Shown here: positions 1 to 9,667 of the stretch, piece after piece
How positions within the stretch are numbered: position 1 is the first letter of the stretch
Layout: every line of letters starts with the position of its first letter
NCBI GenBank assembly: GCA_947624785.1
Contig: CANQLV010000007.1
Coordinates: 1-64,000 of the forward strand
Source of the DNA: Akkermansia muciniphila
GTDB lineage: Bacteria; Verrucomicrobiota; Verrucomicrobiia; Verrucomicrobiales; Akkermansiaceae
Direction of reading: 5' to 3'
DNA length: 64,000 nucleotides
Notes under the pieces: generated by a model
Told to the model about the DNA's origin: nothing
Databases searched by the model: none
The model's input: the letters and a program-made list of their open reading frames with translations, nothing else
Made by a program: the position numbers and the translations under genes

Positions 1-1770
1 CGCCTCTTCTTTCCTTCCTTCGGACAGCCGCAGGTCCCCCATCCGCTCCAGCGAGACGGTCAAATCCCTCTTCCAGCTAGCATTGCTATCATCGCGAGTT
101 ACCAATTCTCGCCCGACATCCAGGCTTTTCTGATATAATACTTCCGCCTCTTGCAACTTTCCTTGAACACTCAATACATCTCCAAGACAAGTATTAGCTT
201 TGTTTAGCTCTTGTATCCATTTTACATTATAACCATCAAGGGTTACAAGACACTCGGCAATTTCTTTATACTTATTATAAGACGTAATCGCATTTTCTAA
301 ATTTCCTTGTAATTCATATATTTCTCCCATTAAATATAAGATTTCTCCTAAATCAAATCGTCTTTCTGTATTTTCACTATCTTCACCCAGTAACTGCTCT
401 GCAATCCGAAGTGACATATTGCCATACTTTACAGCTTCTTCCAACTTTCCCTGTGTCTTTAAAATCACAGATATTCCCTTTAAAGTTAAAAGTTTATCTC
501 TTCTATGTTTTATATGTTTATAGGGATTAGAGGACAAGTTTTCAACAATTTTCTCTGCCTCTTGATACTGCGCCATCGCATTTTCCAACAATCCCTGTTT
601 TATTTTTACTTCGCCCAAACAACGTAACGCTGTACTCAAATCGTGCTGAAGCTGGGTATTATTTTTTCTTCCTTCCATAAGAGAATGGAGTGTACTGATA
701 GATTCTTTATACCATCCTTCTGCCTCTCCAAGAATACCTTGTTGAAAAGCAACATCACCAATCTTCCGATAGGCTAAAATTAAATCACGCTGCCATTCCA
801 CGTTATTCGAATCCTTACAAACCAGGGCCTGCGCTGTTTCTCTTGAACGCTGATAATAACCGGATGCTTCCTTGAACAATCCATACCCCATGCTAATATC
901 GCCAAGCTTGTTCAAAATAATTGTTTGTTCATGAATATATTGATCATTAATCTCTCCTTCCTTTAATAGCTGTTTTAATAACTCCAAGGCCTTTCTATAC
1001 TTCTCCTGTGCTCTGTCACAAACATTGCGCAAACGGAACATGTCACCATCCAAATGCATGGCAATGCATTTAGAAAAAGTTTCCGCTCTTTGAAGTACGT
1101 CAGATTGTTTCCGCGCCTGGTTTTGAAAATCATTTATATTTTTTTGACATTCCTTATCAAAATCTCTTTTCTTACTCCATGTCCAAATCCCCAACATGGC
1201 AACAAAAAGGGTTCCACCCGTCAAAATGAATGTCATGAAACGCCAAGAAGCCTCATCCGTGCGGTCCGCACTTTTTTGAACTCTATCCACATAATCATGC
1301 AAATGTGTCAACAACAAGTTCCTTCCGTCCCAGTTGTTTGTCCCCATGTCATCAAGCTGGATGCTTCCATTCCCAAAATAGTCTCTTAACTGAATCAAGG
1401 AATCCCGGCGCTTTTGGAGATCAAGGATTTTAGACATCCTATTAGAAAGTTCCTTGTAAATTTCCTCCTTTTCCCGAGAACTCTCTTCTGGTGTATGGTC
1501 GTATTGCCACTTCAGAACTCCATAGAACCCATGTTCAGCGTCTATTTGCCGTTCGATCTCCTGTATTTTGGACACCATCTTGTTCTCTTGCCTCTCACGG
1601 TTCTCCTCTCTCCTGCACCCCGGCAAGCAGAATATTCCTAATGACAAAACCAAAATTACAATGATTGAAATAGTCCAAAAGACTGTATATTTCCCATCTT
1701 TGAGAAACACAGTTTCTTTTTCCCCACTTTTCCCAGTAGGAGGATTATTAATTTTTCCCTTTTGACACAT
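1..1770 (-). CDS. membrane-anchored TPR protein, C-terminus cut by window edge
   Basis: An uninterrupted frame of 590 codons runs from an ATG at 1770 leftward off the window, so the C-terminus is missing. One hydrophobic segment lies at about residues 31-50 (FWTISIIVILVLSLGIF) and a second at about 178-197. A charged, probably coiled region lies between them. From about residue 285 there are repeated helical pairs of TPR type, such as KLGDISMGYGLFKEASGYYQ and LGDVLSVQGKLQEAEVLYQ, spaced roughly 45-60 residues apart. TPRs usually serve as protein-protein scaffolds. No enzymatic domain is visible in the part present. The gene is much richer in A and T than the rest of the window and uses AT-ending codons, which suggests horizontal acquisition. 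The partner and function are unknown, and an effector domain could lie beyond the edge. Confidence 0.85.
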   Translation of the reverse strand, partial: MCQKGKINNPPTGKSGEKETVFLKDGKYTVFWTISIIVILVLSLGIFCLPGCRREENRERQENKMVSKIQEIERQIDAEHGFYGVLKWQYDHTPEESSREKEEIYKELSNRMSKILDLQKRRDSLIQLRDYFGNGSIQLDDMGTNNWDGRNLLLTHLHDYVDRVQKSADRTDEASWRFMTFILTGGTLFVAMLGIWTWSKKRDFDKECQKNINDFQNQARKQSDVLQRAETFSKCIAMHLDGDMFRLRNVCDRAQEKYRKALELLKQLLKEGEINDQYIHEQTIILNKLGDISMGYGLFKEASGYYQRSRETAQALVCKDSNNVEWQRDLILAYRKIGDVAFQQGILGEAEGWYKESISTLHSLMEGRKNNTQLQHDLSTALRCLGEVKIKQGLLENAMAQYQEAEKIVENLSSNPYKHIKHRRDKLLTLKGISVILKTQGKLEEAVKYGNMSLRIAEQLLGEDSENTERRFDLGEILYLMGEIYELQGNLENAITSYNKYKEIAECLVTLDGYNVKWIQELNKANTCLGDVLSVQGKLQEAEVLYQKSLDVGRELVTRDDSNASWKRDLTVSLERMGDLRLSEGRKEEA

Positions 1771-1928
1771 TACAATAGAATAAAAACCCTATTTTACATA
1801 AAAATCAACCATTATGTGTAGTAATAATTTTCCCCGTTAAGAAATTAGAACAGACAGCAAATGAAGAATGACTCCATCGCTAACTTTTTACTAATCCACA
1901 GATATAAGAATGAGAGTAATCCTGTCCA

Positions 1929-3374
1929 TCATAACTGATTGAGAATCTTACCTGTTTCTCCGTACATAATTTTCTCAAAGATCCATTCCCCGAACGTCCA
2001 CGCCTCATTCTCCCCTTTGGCAAGGGCGAACTGCCGGAAGAGTTCCCGGAACAGCTCCCGCACCTCCCCGATGGGAACGGCACGGCGCAGCAGGAACGCC
2101 GTCCTGTCGCCCTGGGCGCGCCCTCCGGCAAAAATATCGTAAACGCCCTCGCTGCGGCCCACCATGGCCAGCTCTGCAAACAAGGGGCGGGAGCAGCCGT
2201 TGGGACAGCCGGAAATCCGGAACACCACGGGTTCGTCATCCAGCCCGAATTCATGCAGAATTTCTTCCAGCCATCCGTTGAGCTCCCGGTGGACCAGGGA
2301 AGAAGCGGCGCGGGCGCGGCGGCAGCCCGGCAAGCCGCGGCAGGAGCAGGATTCAATGGAGAGCGGGGAAAAATGCCTGGACCCGCGCAGCAGTACCTTG
2401 ATGCGTTCCGCCACGCACCTGTCCGCCGGATGAAGCCTCAAATTGCCCCGCGGCGTGATGCGCACCGGAGAAGTCAAAAAAGGGACCACGCGCCGCCATG
2501 CCGACGCCACGGCATATTCCGGCGTATCCTCCAGACTGCCGGAAGGGAGCGCCACCAGCAGCCCGTTATAGAAATCATTGCGGCTCCACTCCCCGGAAGA
2601 GGAAAACTCAGGTTGCTCCCCCTCTCCCGGGTACAAGCCGGCGTTTTTCAATTCATTCAGAACCCAGTCCGGGCCGCGGGAGGCGAACAGCGACTTCAAT
2701 CTCCTCTTGCGCGGATTGTCCGGTTCCCCGAACTGTTCATTCAGGGCCGTCAGCACCCCCGCCGCCTTCACGGCCTCCGGCAGGGAATACCGCCCCAGCC
2801 AGGATGCCGCCCGCGGCGCCAGGGCCGCACTGCCCCCCTGAATGCCGCCCCCGCCTCCGGCAAACAAATGCACGCCGCCCTCCGGATGGCCGCCCTTGGG
2901 AACCACAAAGCCCAGGTCACAGGAAAACAGCCCGAATTCATGGTGCGGAGCCTCTTCCAGACAAATACGGGCGCGCTTGTGCAGGGCGGAAAAACGTTCT
3001 TCAGGCTGCGGGTCCGAGGAAAAAAGACGTTCGCGGTTTTTGCGTATTTCATACGCGGGGAAGAAAACGGGAGCGGAAAACCTGTTCAACTTTCCGGCGA
3101 ACTCCAGCCATGCGTCCCGGTTTTCCCCCCAGCAAAGGGAGGAACCTACATCCACGGCCTGTTCCGTATAGGGAACCAGGCGGGAAAGCTTTTCCGCCAG
3201 GGCAATGCCCTTCTCCACGCATTCCCGCTCATCCACCCCGTCCAGAGGAATGGACAGGGTGGAAAAGGAAACAAGGCGGCATCCCCCGTCCACGGCGTCC
3301 AGAACGGCCTGCCACTGGGCGGGTTTCATCCATCCTCCGCAAAACGGATATTCCAGGGTGTAGGTATTTCTCAT
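1929..3374 (-). CDS. CysI-like sulfite/nitrite reductase hemoprotein
   Basis: This 481-residue protein has the siroheme-[4Fe-4S] signature of sulfite and nitrite reductases. The ligands are C345-X5-C351 (CRGLPGC) and C390-X3-C394 (SGCPNGCSR). A central stretch (VHLFAGGGGGIQGG, then DNPRKRRLKSLFASRG) matches the family's linker and parallel-domain region. It would reduce sulfite to sulfide, or possibly nitrite to ammonia, in the cytoplasm. It is shorter than typical CysI (about 570 residues) and its N-terminal third is divergent. The ATG at 3374 is 11 bases after the stop of the upstream frameshifted polyferredoxin gene, so both probably form one leftward unit with that protein as a possible electron donor. 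Family assignment is firm; the substrate is inference. Confidence 0.8.
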   Translation of the reverse strand: MRNTYTLEYPFCGGWMKPAQWQAVLDAVDGGCRLVSFSTLSIPLDGVDERECVEKGIALAEKLSRLVPYTEQAVDVGSSLCWGENRDAWLEFAGKLNRFSAPVFFPAYEIRKNRERLFSSDPQPEERFSALHKRARICLEEAPHHEFGLFSCDLGFVVPKGGHPEGGVHLFAGGGGGIQGGSAALAPRAASWLGRYSLPEAVKAAGVLTALNEQFGEPDNPRKRRLKSLFASRGPDWVLNELKNAGLYPGEGEQPEFSSSGEWSRNDFYNGLLVALPSGSLEDTPEYAVASAWRRVVPFLTSPVRITPRGNLRLHPADRCVAERIKVLLRGSRHFSPLSIESCSCRGLPGCRRARAASSLVHRELNGWLEEILHEFGLDDEPVVFRISGCPNGCSRPLFAELAMVGRSEGVYDIFAGGRAQGDRTAFLLRRAVPIGEVRELFRELFRQFALAKGENEAWTFGEWIFEKIMYGETGKILNQL

Positions 3375-3385
3375 GATGAATAAAA

Positions 3386-4697
3386 TCAGACTCGCGCCGT
3401 CGCCAGGAACACCACGTGCATAACGGAAACCAGCGTTACAAAATACATGTCCGCCCGCGCGGACGGCACGGAGGAAAAGGGACCGGCCATGCCGAGGCCC
3501 AAAGCGCCATGGGAACACCGGGAAATGCAGTCCCGGCACAGAGTGCAGCGCCTGGAAATGCGGCAGGCCCCTCCTTCGCGCGAGATGGCGAGGCCACGGC
3601 AGGCGGAGGCGCACTGCATGCACCCCGTGCACGTCTCCTTCACGCGCATGCGCCAGGGGGACAGCCTGCCCAGCAAACTGGCGGCCAGCCCCATGGGGCA
3701 AAACCTGCTGCAATATTCCCTCACGCCGCCCGCGGCGCTCATTCTCCAGGTCAGGGGAGCCAGGAAAGCCGCGGCAAGCGCAACCGCCAGGGCATATTCC
3801 ACCGGGATTCCCCACAGGGACAGGAGCAGCGGCGTTACTACCGCTGCGGCGAGGGCCGCCCATCTCCAGTCCCGGAGGCCCTTGCCTCCCTTCACCGGAC
3901 GCCCCTTTTTGCGGGAAGAGGAGGCGGACAGGCAGTCCCACACCCCGAAGTAGCACAGATGGCTGCACCAGGCGCTCCCGGCCAGAAGGACGGATACGCT
4001 GAACAGCGCCAGCATGAAAATGCCTTCCCCACGGTAAACCGGGCCGGAAAGCATCATGAACGGCACGGGAACATGCAGCCTGCCCGTCATCAGCAGGGAG
4101 GAAGCCACCGTGACGCCCAGCAGAAACTGAAGAAAAAACACGGAGGAAAATACAGTCCACATCAGCCGCCGCCTGCCGGGAGACGCCTGCGTGTTCAGCA
4201 GCCCCTCCGCACAATAGCCTCCCCACCAGGCCAGAAGAAGAATCGCCAGTCCGTTGGCGCCCTGCCACGGCAGAACGTCGTTCTCCCAGCAGCAGGCGGA
4301 AAGGGGCCAGCGCGTCCAGCAGGAACAGAAGCAGCACGGAGGCGGAAAACACGCGGCTGCGCGCCAGCTCCGGAACAGGCAAATCCCTCTCCCCGCGCCT
4401 CCGCCACAGGACAGCCGCCGCATGAAGCAGCAGCACGCACGCCAGAATGACGGCCAGACGCAGAAACGGCAGTCCCTCCATCATCCGCAGCCTGGCCAGA
4501 TGCCAGGTTTCCGCCCCCCAGAAAAGCAGGGAGGCCAGCAGCAGGAACGTGACGCTCCTGCGGAGCCAGCCGCGCCGGGAAAACGAAAGCGCCGCCAGCC
4601 CCATGCACAAAATGACGCCCGCATGCATCCCGCCGCGCAAAAAATGGGCGGCCGTCATCAGAAAGCAGAACAAGGAGATGAATCCGGGGCCGGTCAT
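3386..4697 (-). pseudogene. polytopic 4Fe-4S membrane protein (NapH/YccM-like), frameshifted
   Basis: Two frames together encode one protein. From the ATG at 4697 the first frame gives hydrophobic helices up to ...FRLLLGE. The rest (NDVLPWQGANGLAILLLAWW onward to the stop at 3386) continues in another frame, with the switch near 4278-4283. The downstream part carries CSHLCYFG and CSRFCPMG, the loop cysteines of NapH/YccM-type membrane ferredoxins. It also has two 4Fe-4S clusters (CTGCMQCASAC and CTLCRDCISRC). The intact protein would be about 435 residues, in the inner membrane, passing electrons probably to the adjacent sulfite reductase. One base too many, or two too few, explains the break. 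It may be a true mutation or a sequencing error; the well-preserved motifs favour a recent event. The start codon is uncertain. Confidence 0.7.
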
Positions 4698-4705
4698 GGC
4701 ATCGT

Positions 4706-4724
4706 GGGCGCCTGTCTGGCGCCC
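4706..4724 (-). promoter_or_regulatory. hairpin just upstream of the polyferredoxin start
   Basis: GGGCGCC-TGTCT-GGCGCCC forms a perfect 7-bp GC stem ending about 8 bases before the ATG at 4697. It could occlude the ribosome-binding region or end transcripts arriving from upstream. No experimental meaning can be assigned. Confidence 0.3.
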
Positions 4725-4925
4725 CCAACATACGTGAAAAGGCCGGACGCTCCAGAAAAAAACGGTTCATCCGCCCGTGAAGGGAACCTCATTGCGTCAC
4801 CCTCCGCAGGAAAAGCAACGCAGGGAAATATTTCCCCTCCGCCGCTCCGTCCGGCAGCCTCCGGAACAGGCGGAAGGGCGCCGTTCCACGGCGGTAAAAG
4901 CCGCAGGGGCGCCCCGCCGGAAACG

Positions 4926-4968
4926 GCGGCTCCATGCGCGGACGCTGTCCGGCCGCGCATGGAGCCGC
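4926..4968 (-). terminator. 16-bp hairpin after the GH31 gene
   Basis: GCGGCTCCATGCGCGG and its exact reverse complement are separated by 11 bases, 15 bases beyond the GH31 stop codon. There is no long T tract, so it is either a weak intrinsic terminator or an mRNA 3' stabiliser. The remaining 200 bases up to the next gene show nothing convincing. Confidence 0.5.
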
Positions 4969-4982
4969 ATCAGGAGTTAAAC

Positions 4983-7900
4983 CTACAATTTCCTGGTGTT
5001 CAGCTTTTTATCCACCACCATGCCGTCCGTGAGCTTCGGCTGGAACTTCACGTCGCGACGGGCCTTGAACTTCAGCACAAACAGCTCGGAGGTTCCCTCC
5101 ACCGGTTCCTTGTTCCCGATATTGACGAAGGTGGGATACAGGGCCTTGGTTCCGTTCGTATGAAGCCTGTCGTTCGTCAGGTTCTCCATCTTCTTCATGT
5201 TCTTAACCTCCACGCCCACGAATTCCAAATCCTTGGGATCGTACGGGAGGGCAAAGCTCAGGGCATTCACCAGCCGGAGGTTCCGGCCCTTTACGGTCAC
5301 CTTGACGGCGTCTCCCTTGGCGTACCTCTTCTTATCGGCGCTGAGCAGGAGCTTTCCGTCCACATGGACTTTCTTCTTTGCCTCCTCGGCGGCTTTCTTC
5401 TTCTCGTCGTCCCCTTCCTTCTTCTCCCCTTCCTCGTCCTTCTTGTCGGCTTCTTCCTGCGGCTGGTCGGCTTCGTCTTCCAGCTGTGTGGCTACCACGG
5501 AAATATCGTAAGCGTCAATAAGGCCATTCTTGTTGATGTCTCCGTTGCTGATGTAGCCTTCAAAGTCGGAATCGCCCTTCCGCAGGCCCGTGTAGTTGAT
5601 GTAGGAGGTCAGGTCGTTCCGGTCGATCTTGCCGTCATTGTTGATGTCGCCCGGCAGATAGCTTTCCGTGCCCGGCACCTTGAAGACGTAGATTTCCCTG
5701 CCGGAGCCGTAGTTACCCACGCCTTCCGTGACATTCAGCTTGATATAGCGCGCCGTGGGGGCGTCCTTGAAGTTGAAGATCTTCACGTCGCCATTCTTGT
5801 CCCACTGGAACGTTCCGGCCTTCGTCCAGTTCTCCCGGTCCATGCTGTAGGAAACGGAGCCCTTCAGGAGCGTTCCGTTGCCGCCGTCCTCACGGGGAAC
5901 GTAATGGAACTTCTCAAGCTTGTTGATGGTCTTCAGGTCCAGAACCAGGTCAAACGGCACGGCCTTCTCGTTGTACTTCGTGTGCCACGCGTCCTTTTCC
6001 TTGAAGTCAAAGAGTTTCGTCAGGGAATTGCCCTGGTTCTCCACGCTCGTTTCACCTTCGATTCCCGGAATGGCGAACTCAAGCGGGTTGGCCTTGGTCT
6101 TCGCGCTGATGGCCGTCCAGGCGGAATGGCCGTCCTTGTTGACGGCGCGTACATTGAAGGAATAGGGCGTTTCCGCCTCCAAATCCTCAAACAGGAACTC
6201 CGTCCCCTTGATGGTGGTATACAGCATTCCGCCGAATTCGATTTCATAAAAATCCGCGTTCGGAACGGCGTCCCACGTGGGCTTCAAGGTATAGGCCGCC
6301 GCGTTTTCCTCCGTCACCACGGCATTGGCGGGAGCGGTCAGCGCGCCGGAAGAAAGGCGGTACTTTTCACCCGGTTCAAACCGGAACCCTTCCACGGAAA
6401 GCACCGTGGGGGCTGCCGTAATATCCGCCGCGGCCAGCTTCACCAGTAATTGAGGGTTCCCGGCAATCACCTTCTTCTCAAAATCGCTTCCCTTCGTCGC
6501 GAACCTGTTCAGGTTGGGAGCCTGGTCATAAAAATACACGTTCTCCCGGGACTTGAAATCCTCCATGGAATTCGCTTCCGCCAGATTGACGCTGTTTTCC
6601 CCGACTTTGGCGGAAACCCTGGACGGCTTCTGCGTCACGTTAATGCGGAACTCCGTGGCCTTCTTCTTCTGGAAGCCGTTGAAATCCCCCACCGCCGGAT
6701 GAACGGTGACGGTCACGTTGTTCTTGTCGTCCGCCCGGGATTCCACCAGGGTGCGGACGCCTTTGCCTGCCCTGTATTCCTCCGTCACGCCGTCGTCGTC
6801 ATACGCGGTGAAGGAAGTGCTGCCGTGCGGGTAAAGCTCGTAAATGCGCAGGTTCGGATTGATTTCCGAGACATTGTTGCTCGGATTGGCCATGGGAATG
6901 ATCGCGCCGTTTTTGACGAACACGGGCAGTTTCCACAGGGGAGCGTCAACGTCATTGTAAATCTTGCCGCCTTCATACAGGTCCCCGGTGAAATAATCGA
7001 TCCACTGTCCTTCCGGCAGGTAAATGCCGTGGCGGACGTCATTCCCCTCCTTGTCCGCCCTGGTTTCCTGGTAAACGGGAGCCACCAGGAAATAGGGGCC
7101 GTACAGGAACTGGTACTGCGTCGCCTTGCCCAGCGTGTAGGGATTGGGGTATTCCAGGAACATGGCCCGGATCATGGGCAGGCCGGAAACGGATTCCTCC
7201 GCGATGCTGTAGGAGTACGGAAGCAATTCCGACTTGAGCTTGAGGTACCACCGGTTGATGGAGGTATAAGGTTCCCCGAAGGCGTGGGGATATTTTTCAT
7301 TGGCTCCCCAGCCGTCCATGTTCAGCTCCATGGGAGTGAAGGTTTTCCACTGGAAATCGCGGACATTCACCAGCGGATTCTTTCCGCCGAAAATGCCGTC
7401 CATGTCCGAACAGATGTTGGGCTGCCCGGAAAGGCCGGAGCCGATGTAGGTGGGAATATGGAAACGGATGTACTCCCAGACGCCGCCCGTCTGGTCGCCC
7501 GACCAGATGCCAGCATAACGCTGGGTTCCGGCCCAGCCGTCCAGGGAAATGATAAAGGGCCGGGCATTGCCCCCGTAATAGGTCATGATCTGGGCCACGT
7601 CCGTAATGCCGTTCAGGCCGAAGGAATAACCGGCGCCCACCCAGGCCACGTCCGTCTTCAGCACGCGCACTCCGGCGTCCCGCACCTCCTTCACGATGTC
7701 GCGCTGGAGCAGGGCGCTGATTTCCGGCTTGGGATGCAGGTCGGACTGGGTCCACAAACCGATTTCCACGCCATTCTTCCTGGCGTAGTCCGCCAGGCTC
7801 TTTAAATTCGCGATATTGCCGTCCAGGGTATCCGTCTGGCCGTAGCCGGCTCCGTAGCCGTCGTTCGGCAGGAGCCATCCCAGCGGCATGTCATGGGCCT

Positions 7901-8918
7901 TGTAGCGGTCCACGACGGCGCGTCCGGAAAACTGGTAATTGTTCAACTCACCGTTCAGGGATTCCTTAATGCCTCCGTTATCCTTCTGGCTTTCCTTGTA
8001 CCGTTTTCCGTCCTCAAACAGAATGCCCTTTTCATCTTCCTTCCAGTAATCCCGGTTGTAGGCGTTCAGGTGGCCCTGGTAAAAGGCGAACTTGGGCAGC
8101 AGGACGGGAGCGCCGGTAAGCTGGTAAAAATCCCTCAAAAGACTGACGGGACCGTCGCTGACCATGAAAAAGACGTCCAGATAATTTTCATCATGCGAGA
8201 GTTTAACCAGATTCTCTTCCTTGGAGCCGAAATCATACTGCCCTTTCTTGAAGGTATGCCACATGACGCCGTACCCGCCGGTGGACCAGTAAAAAGGAGT
8301 GGGGGAAGCCACGCCGCCATCCGTCCAGCTGTTCTGGTTTTCTATGGAAATGACCTTTCCCTTGTGGGAAAAACGGCCGTTCTGTACGCCGCCGCCGTAA
8401 AAATATTCGTCCGGCTTCGCTTTCAGGGAAAAGCTGGTTCTGCCCTTTTCAAAAAGAATGGGGGATGCCTGCGCCGCCACTACGGAATTATCCTTCAGAT
8501 TGATCACCTTGAAAAGAGAGGTCTTTTTGTCTATTTCAATCCTGATTTTCCCCGTGGTGATGGCGACCACATCTCCCTGCTGGTCCACCTCCAGCCGTGA
8601 AACCGGCTTCCGGGGATTGTCCGCCAGAATGCGGGCTTCCGGTTCCGCCTTGGGGTCGCGGACAATGCCGCCCTTGTCATCCCGGAAAATCCGGAAAACG
8701 TTGTCCCCGTAAAAATCGAATGTCATCCGGTGGTTCTCGCCAAGCAGCACTTCCACGGCGGCAGGGTTGATTTTCCTGGCGCCTTCAACGGACCGGACCT
8801 GTTGTTCCGGGGTCAGTTCTCCCGATGCGGCAACGGCAAGACCGGAGAAGGAAAAGGACAATCCGAAAGCCAGCAGGACGGACTTCCGGAACATGCCATG
8901 GTCAATTAAGTTTCCCAT
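4983..8918 (-). CDS. secreted GH31 glycosidase with FN3, discoidin-like, dockerin and cohesin-like modules
   Basis: This 1311-residue exported enzyme begins with a signal peptide (MFRKSVLLAFGLSFSFSG...AVAA). The ATG at 8894 that starts this peptide may be the true start rather than 8918. A GH31 N-terminal sandwich precedes the (beta/alpha)8 catalytic domain. Asp423 in VRVLKTDVAW is the likely nucleophile and Asp505 in NICSDMDGIFGG the likely acid/base. Then follow an FN3 module (about 865-955), an F5/8-C or CBM32-like sandwich (about 960-1085), and a dockerin with two calcium loops (DINNDGKIDRND and DINKNGLIDAYD, about 1090-1145). A Lys/Glu-rich linker and a C-terminal cohesin-like beta domain (about 1190-1311) end the protein. 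The sequence around the catalytic residues resembles the alpha-N-acetylgalactosaminidase branch of GH31, so a role on mucin O-glycans is likely but inferred. It is monocistronic, with a hairpin after it and the initiator tRNA upstream. Confidence 0.88.
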   Translation of the reverse strand: MGNLIDHGMFRKSVLLAFGLSFSFSGLAVAASGELTPEQQVRSVEGARKINPAAVEVLLGENHRMTFDFYGDNVFRIFRDDKGGIVRDPKAEPEARILADNPRKPVSRLEVDQQGDVVAITTGKIRIEIDKKTSLFKVINLKDNSVVAAQASPILFEKGRTSFSLKAKPDEYFYGGGVQNGRFSHKGKVISIENQNSWTDGGVASPTPFYWSTGGYGVMWHTFKKGQYDFGSKEENLVKLSHDENYLDVFFMVSDGPVSLLRDFYQLTGAPVLLPKFAFYQGHLNAYNRDYWKEDEKGILFEDGKRYKESQKDNGGIKESLNGELNNYQFSGRAVVDRYKAHDMPLGWLLPNDGYGAGYGQTDTLDGNIANLKSLADYARKNGVEIGLWTQSDLHPKPEISALLQRDIVKEVRDAGVRVLKTDVAWVGAGYSFGLNGITDVAQIMTYYGGNARPFIISLDGWAGTQRYAGIWSGDQTGGVWEYIRFHIPTYIGSGLSGQPNICSDMDGIFGGKNPLVNVRDFQWKTFTPMELNMDGWGANEKYPHAFGEPYTSINRWYLKLKSELLPYSYSIAEESVSGLPMIRAMFLEYPNPYTLGKATQYQFLYGPYFLVAPVYQETRADKEGNDVRHGIYLPEGQWIDYFTGDLYEGGKIYNDVDAPLWKLPVFVKNGAIIPMANPSNNVSEINPNLRIYELYPHGSTSFTAYDDDGVTEEYRAGKGVRTLVESRADDKNNVTVTVHPAVGDFNGFQKKKATEFRINVTQKPSRVSAKVGENSVNLAEANSMEDFKSRENVYFYDQAPNLNRFATKGSDFEKKVIAGNPQLLVKLAAADITAAPTVLSVEGFRFEPGEKYRLSSGALTAPANAVVTEENAAAYTLKPTWDAVPNADFYEIEFGGMLYTTIKGTEFLFEDLEAETPYSFNVRAVNKDGHSAWTAISAKTKANPLEFAIPGIEGETSVENQGNSLTKLFDFKEKDAWHTKYNEKAVPFDLVLDLKTINKLEKFHYVPREDGGNGTLLKGSVSYSMDRENWTKAGTFQWDKNGDVKIFNFKDAPTARYIKLNVTEGVGNYGSGREIYVFKVPGTESYLPGDINNDGKIDRNDLTSYINYTGLRKGDSDFEGYISNGDINKNGLIDAYDISVVATQLEDEADQPQEEADKKDEEGEKKEGDDEKKKAAEEAKKKVHVDGKLLLSADKKRYAKGDAVKVTVKGRNLRLVNALSFALPYDPKDLEFVGVEVKNMKKMENLTNDRLHTNGTKALYPTFVNIGNKEPVEGTSELFVLKFKARRDVKFQPKLTDGMVVDKKLNTRKL

Positions 8919-8969
8919 TATTGTAGTGTTTTATATTATTCAGCCGGAGCGGCGTCACGGAAGGGATTC

Positions 8970-8981
8970 AAACGATCGTTT
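8970..8981. promoter_or_regulatory. palindrome AAACGATCGTTT upstream of GH31
   Basis: This perfect 12-bp palindrome centred on CGATCG lies about 52 bases before the GH31 start. AT-flanked palindromes with a central CG are typical of LacI/GalR-family operators, so sugar-responsive control is possible. The rest of 8919-9200 holds the GH31 leader and no gene. The regulator is unknown. Confidence 0.35.
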
Positions 8982-9200
8982 CCAGCCGGGCAACGGGCCG
9001 TTTTCGTTCATCATGCCGTTCAATGGCGCAGGTTATCTTGCTGCACCATACCCTTTGTCCGTAATCGCCACAAGGCCAAAGACGGCAGTAACGGCGCACC
9101 ATTGCTCCACACGGCTATAAAATACCCGTTCACAGCCAATTCCCTTTCAAGGATGACCTTTTAAAAGAATTCCTTCCCTCCCTGAGGGCGCAGGGGCACG

Positions 9201-9236
9201 AAAAAGCCCTGCAAGCTTTTGACTTGCAGGGCTTTC
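9201..9236 (-). terminator. intrinsic terminator of the tRNA-fMet transcript
   Basis: On the minus strand a perfect 13-bp stem (AAAGCCCTGCAAG / CTTGCAGGGCTTT) with a 7-base loop runs into a T tract immediately after the tRNA 3' end. Confidence 0.9.
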
Positions 9237-9239
9237 AAA

Positions 9240-9316
<77 letters not shown>

Positions 9317-9667
9317 ATTTAAAGAGCATCCGTAAAGGAGTGCGGAATTGTTATAACCCACTTCCGCAGCATGTCAAGTACTTTCAAATAAAAATTTTCA
9401 TGGCGGCGGCCGTATGACAGAGGTCCGGAAACGCTTTCCGGAGGCGGCGGAAGGGAGAGGAAAAACGCAGGCCCCTTCCGGCGGCTTGGCTCACAACAGG
9501 TAGGGGAGTTGACCGTTTCCGGCATGAGGGAACAAGAGCGGAGGACTCCCCTTCCCTGCACACGGAAAAAAAGAAAGGATTCCTCGACAAACATTGTCAA
9601 ATCTGTATATCTTGAAAGGTGCGGACTGGGTTCCGCGCATTAACATCAACTAGAAAGAGGTACGACA
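9317..9667. other. gene-free stretch before hpf
   Basis: No credible coding frame is seen on either strand. A perfect 8-bp hairpin (TCCGGAAA-CGC-TTTCCGGA) sits at 9424-9442. The last 70 bases are AT-richer and probably hold the hpf promoter and leader, ending in the Shine-Dalgarno-like AGAAAGAGGT before the ATG at 9668. Confidence 0.4.

Noticed and set aside
1929..4697. One 922-codon leftward reading frame covering the membrane ferredoxin and sulfite reductase
   Set aside because: Its middle third is arginine/glycine-rich nonsense, while another frame encodes clear ferredoxin motifs there. The apparent fusion is a by-product of a frameshift.
4254..6449. 731-codon rightward frame across the ferredoxin gene and the GH31 3' end
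   Set aside because: It crosses a gene boundary and a terminator hairpin, with no recognisable domain.
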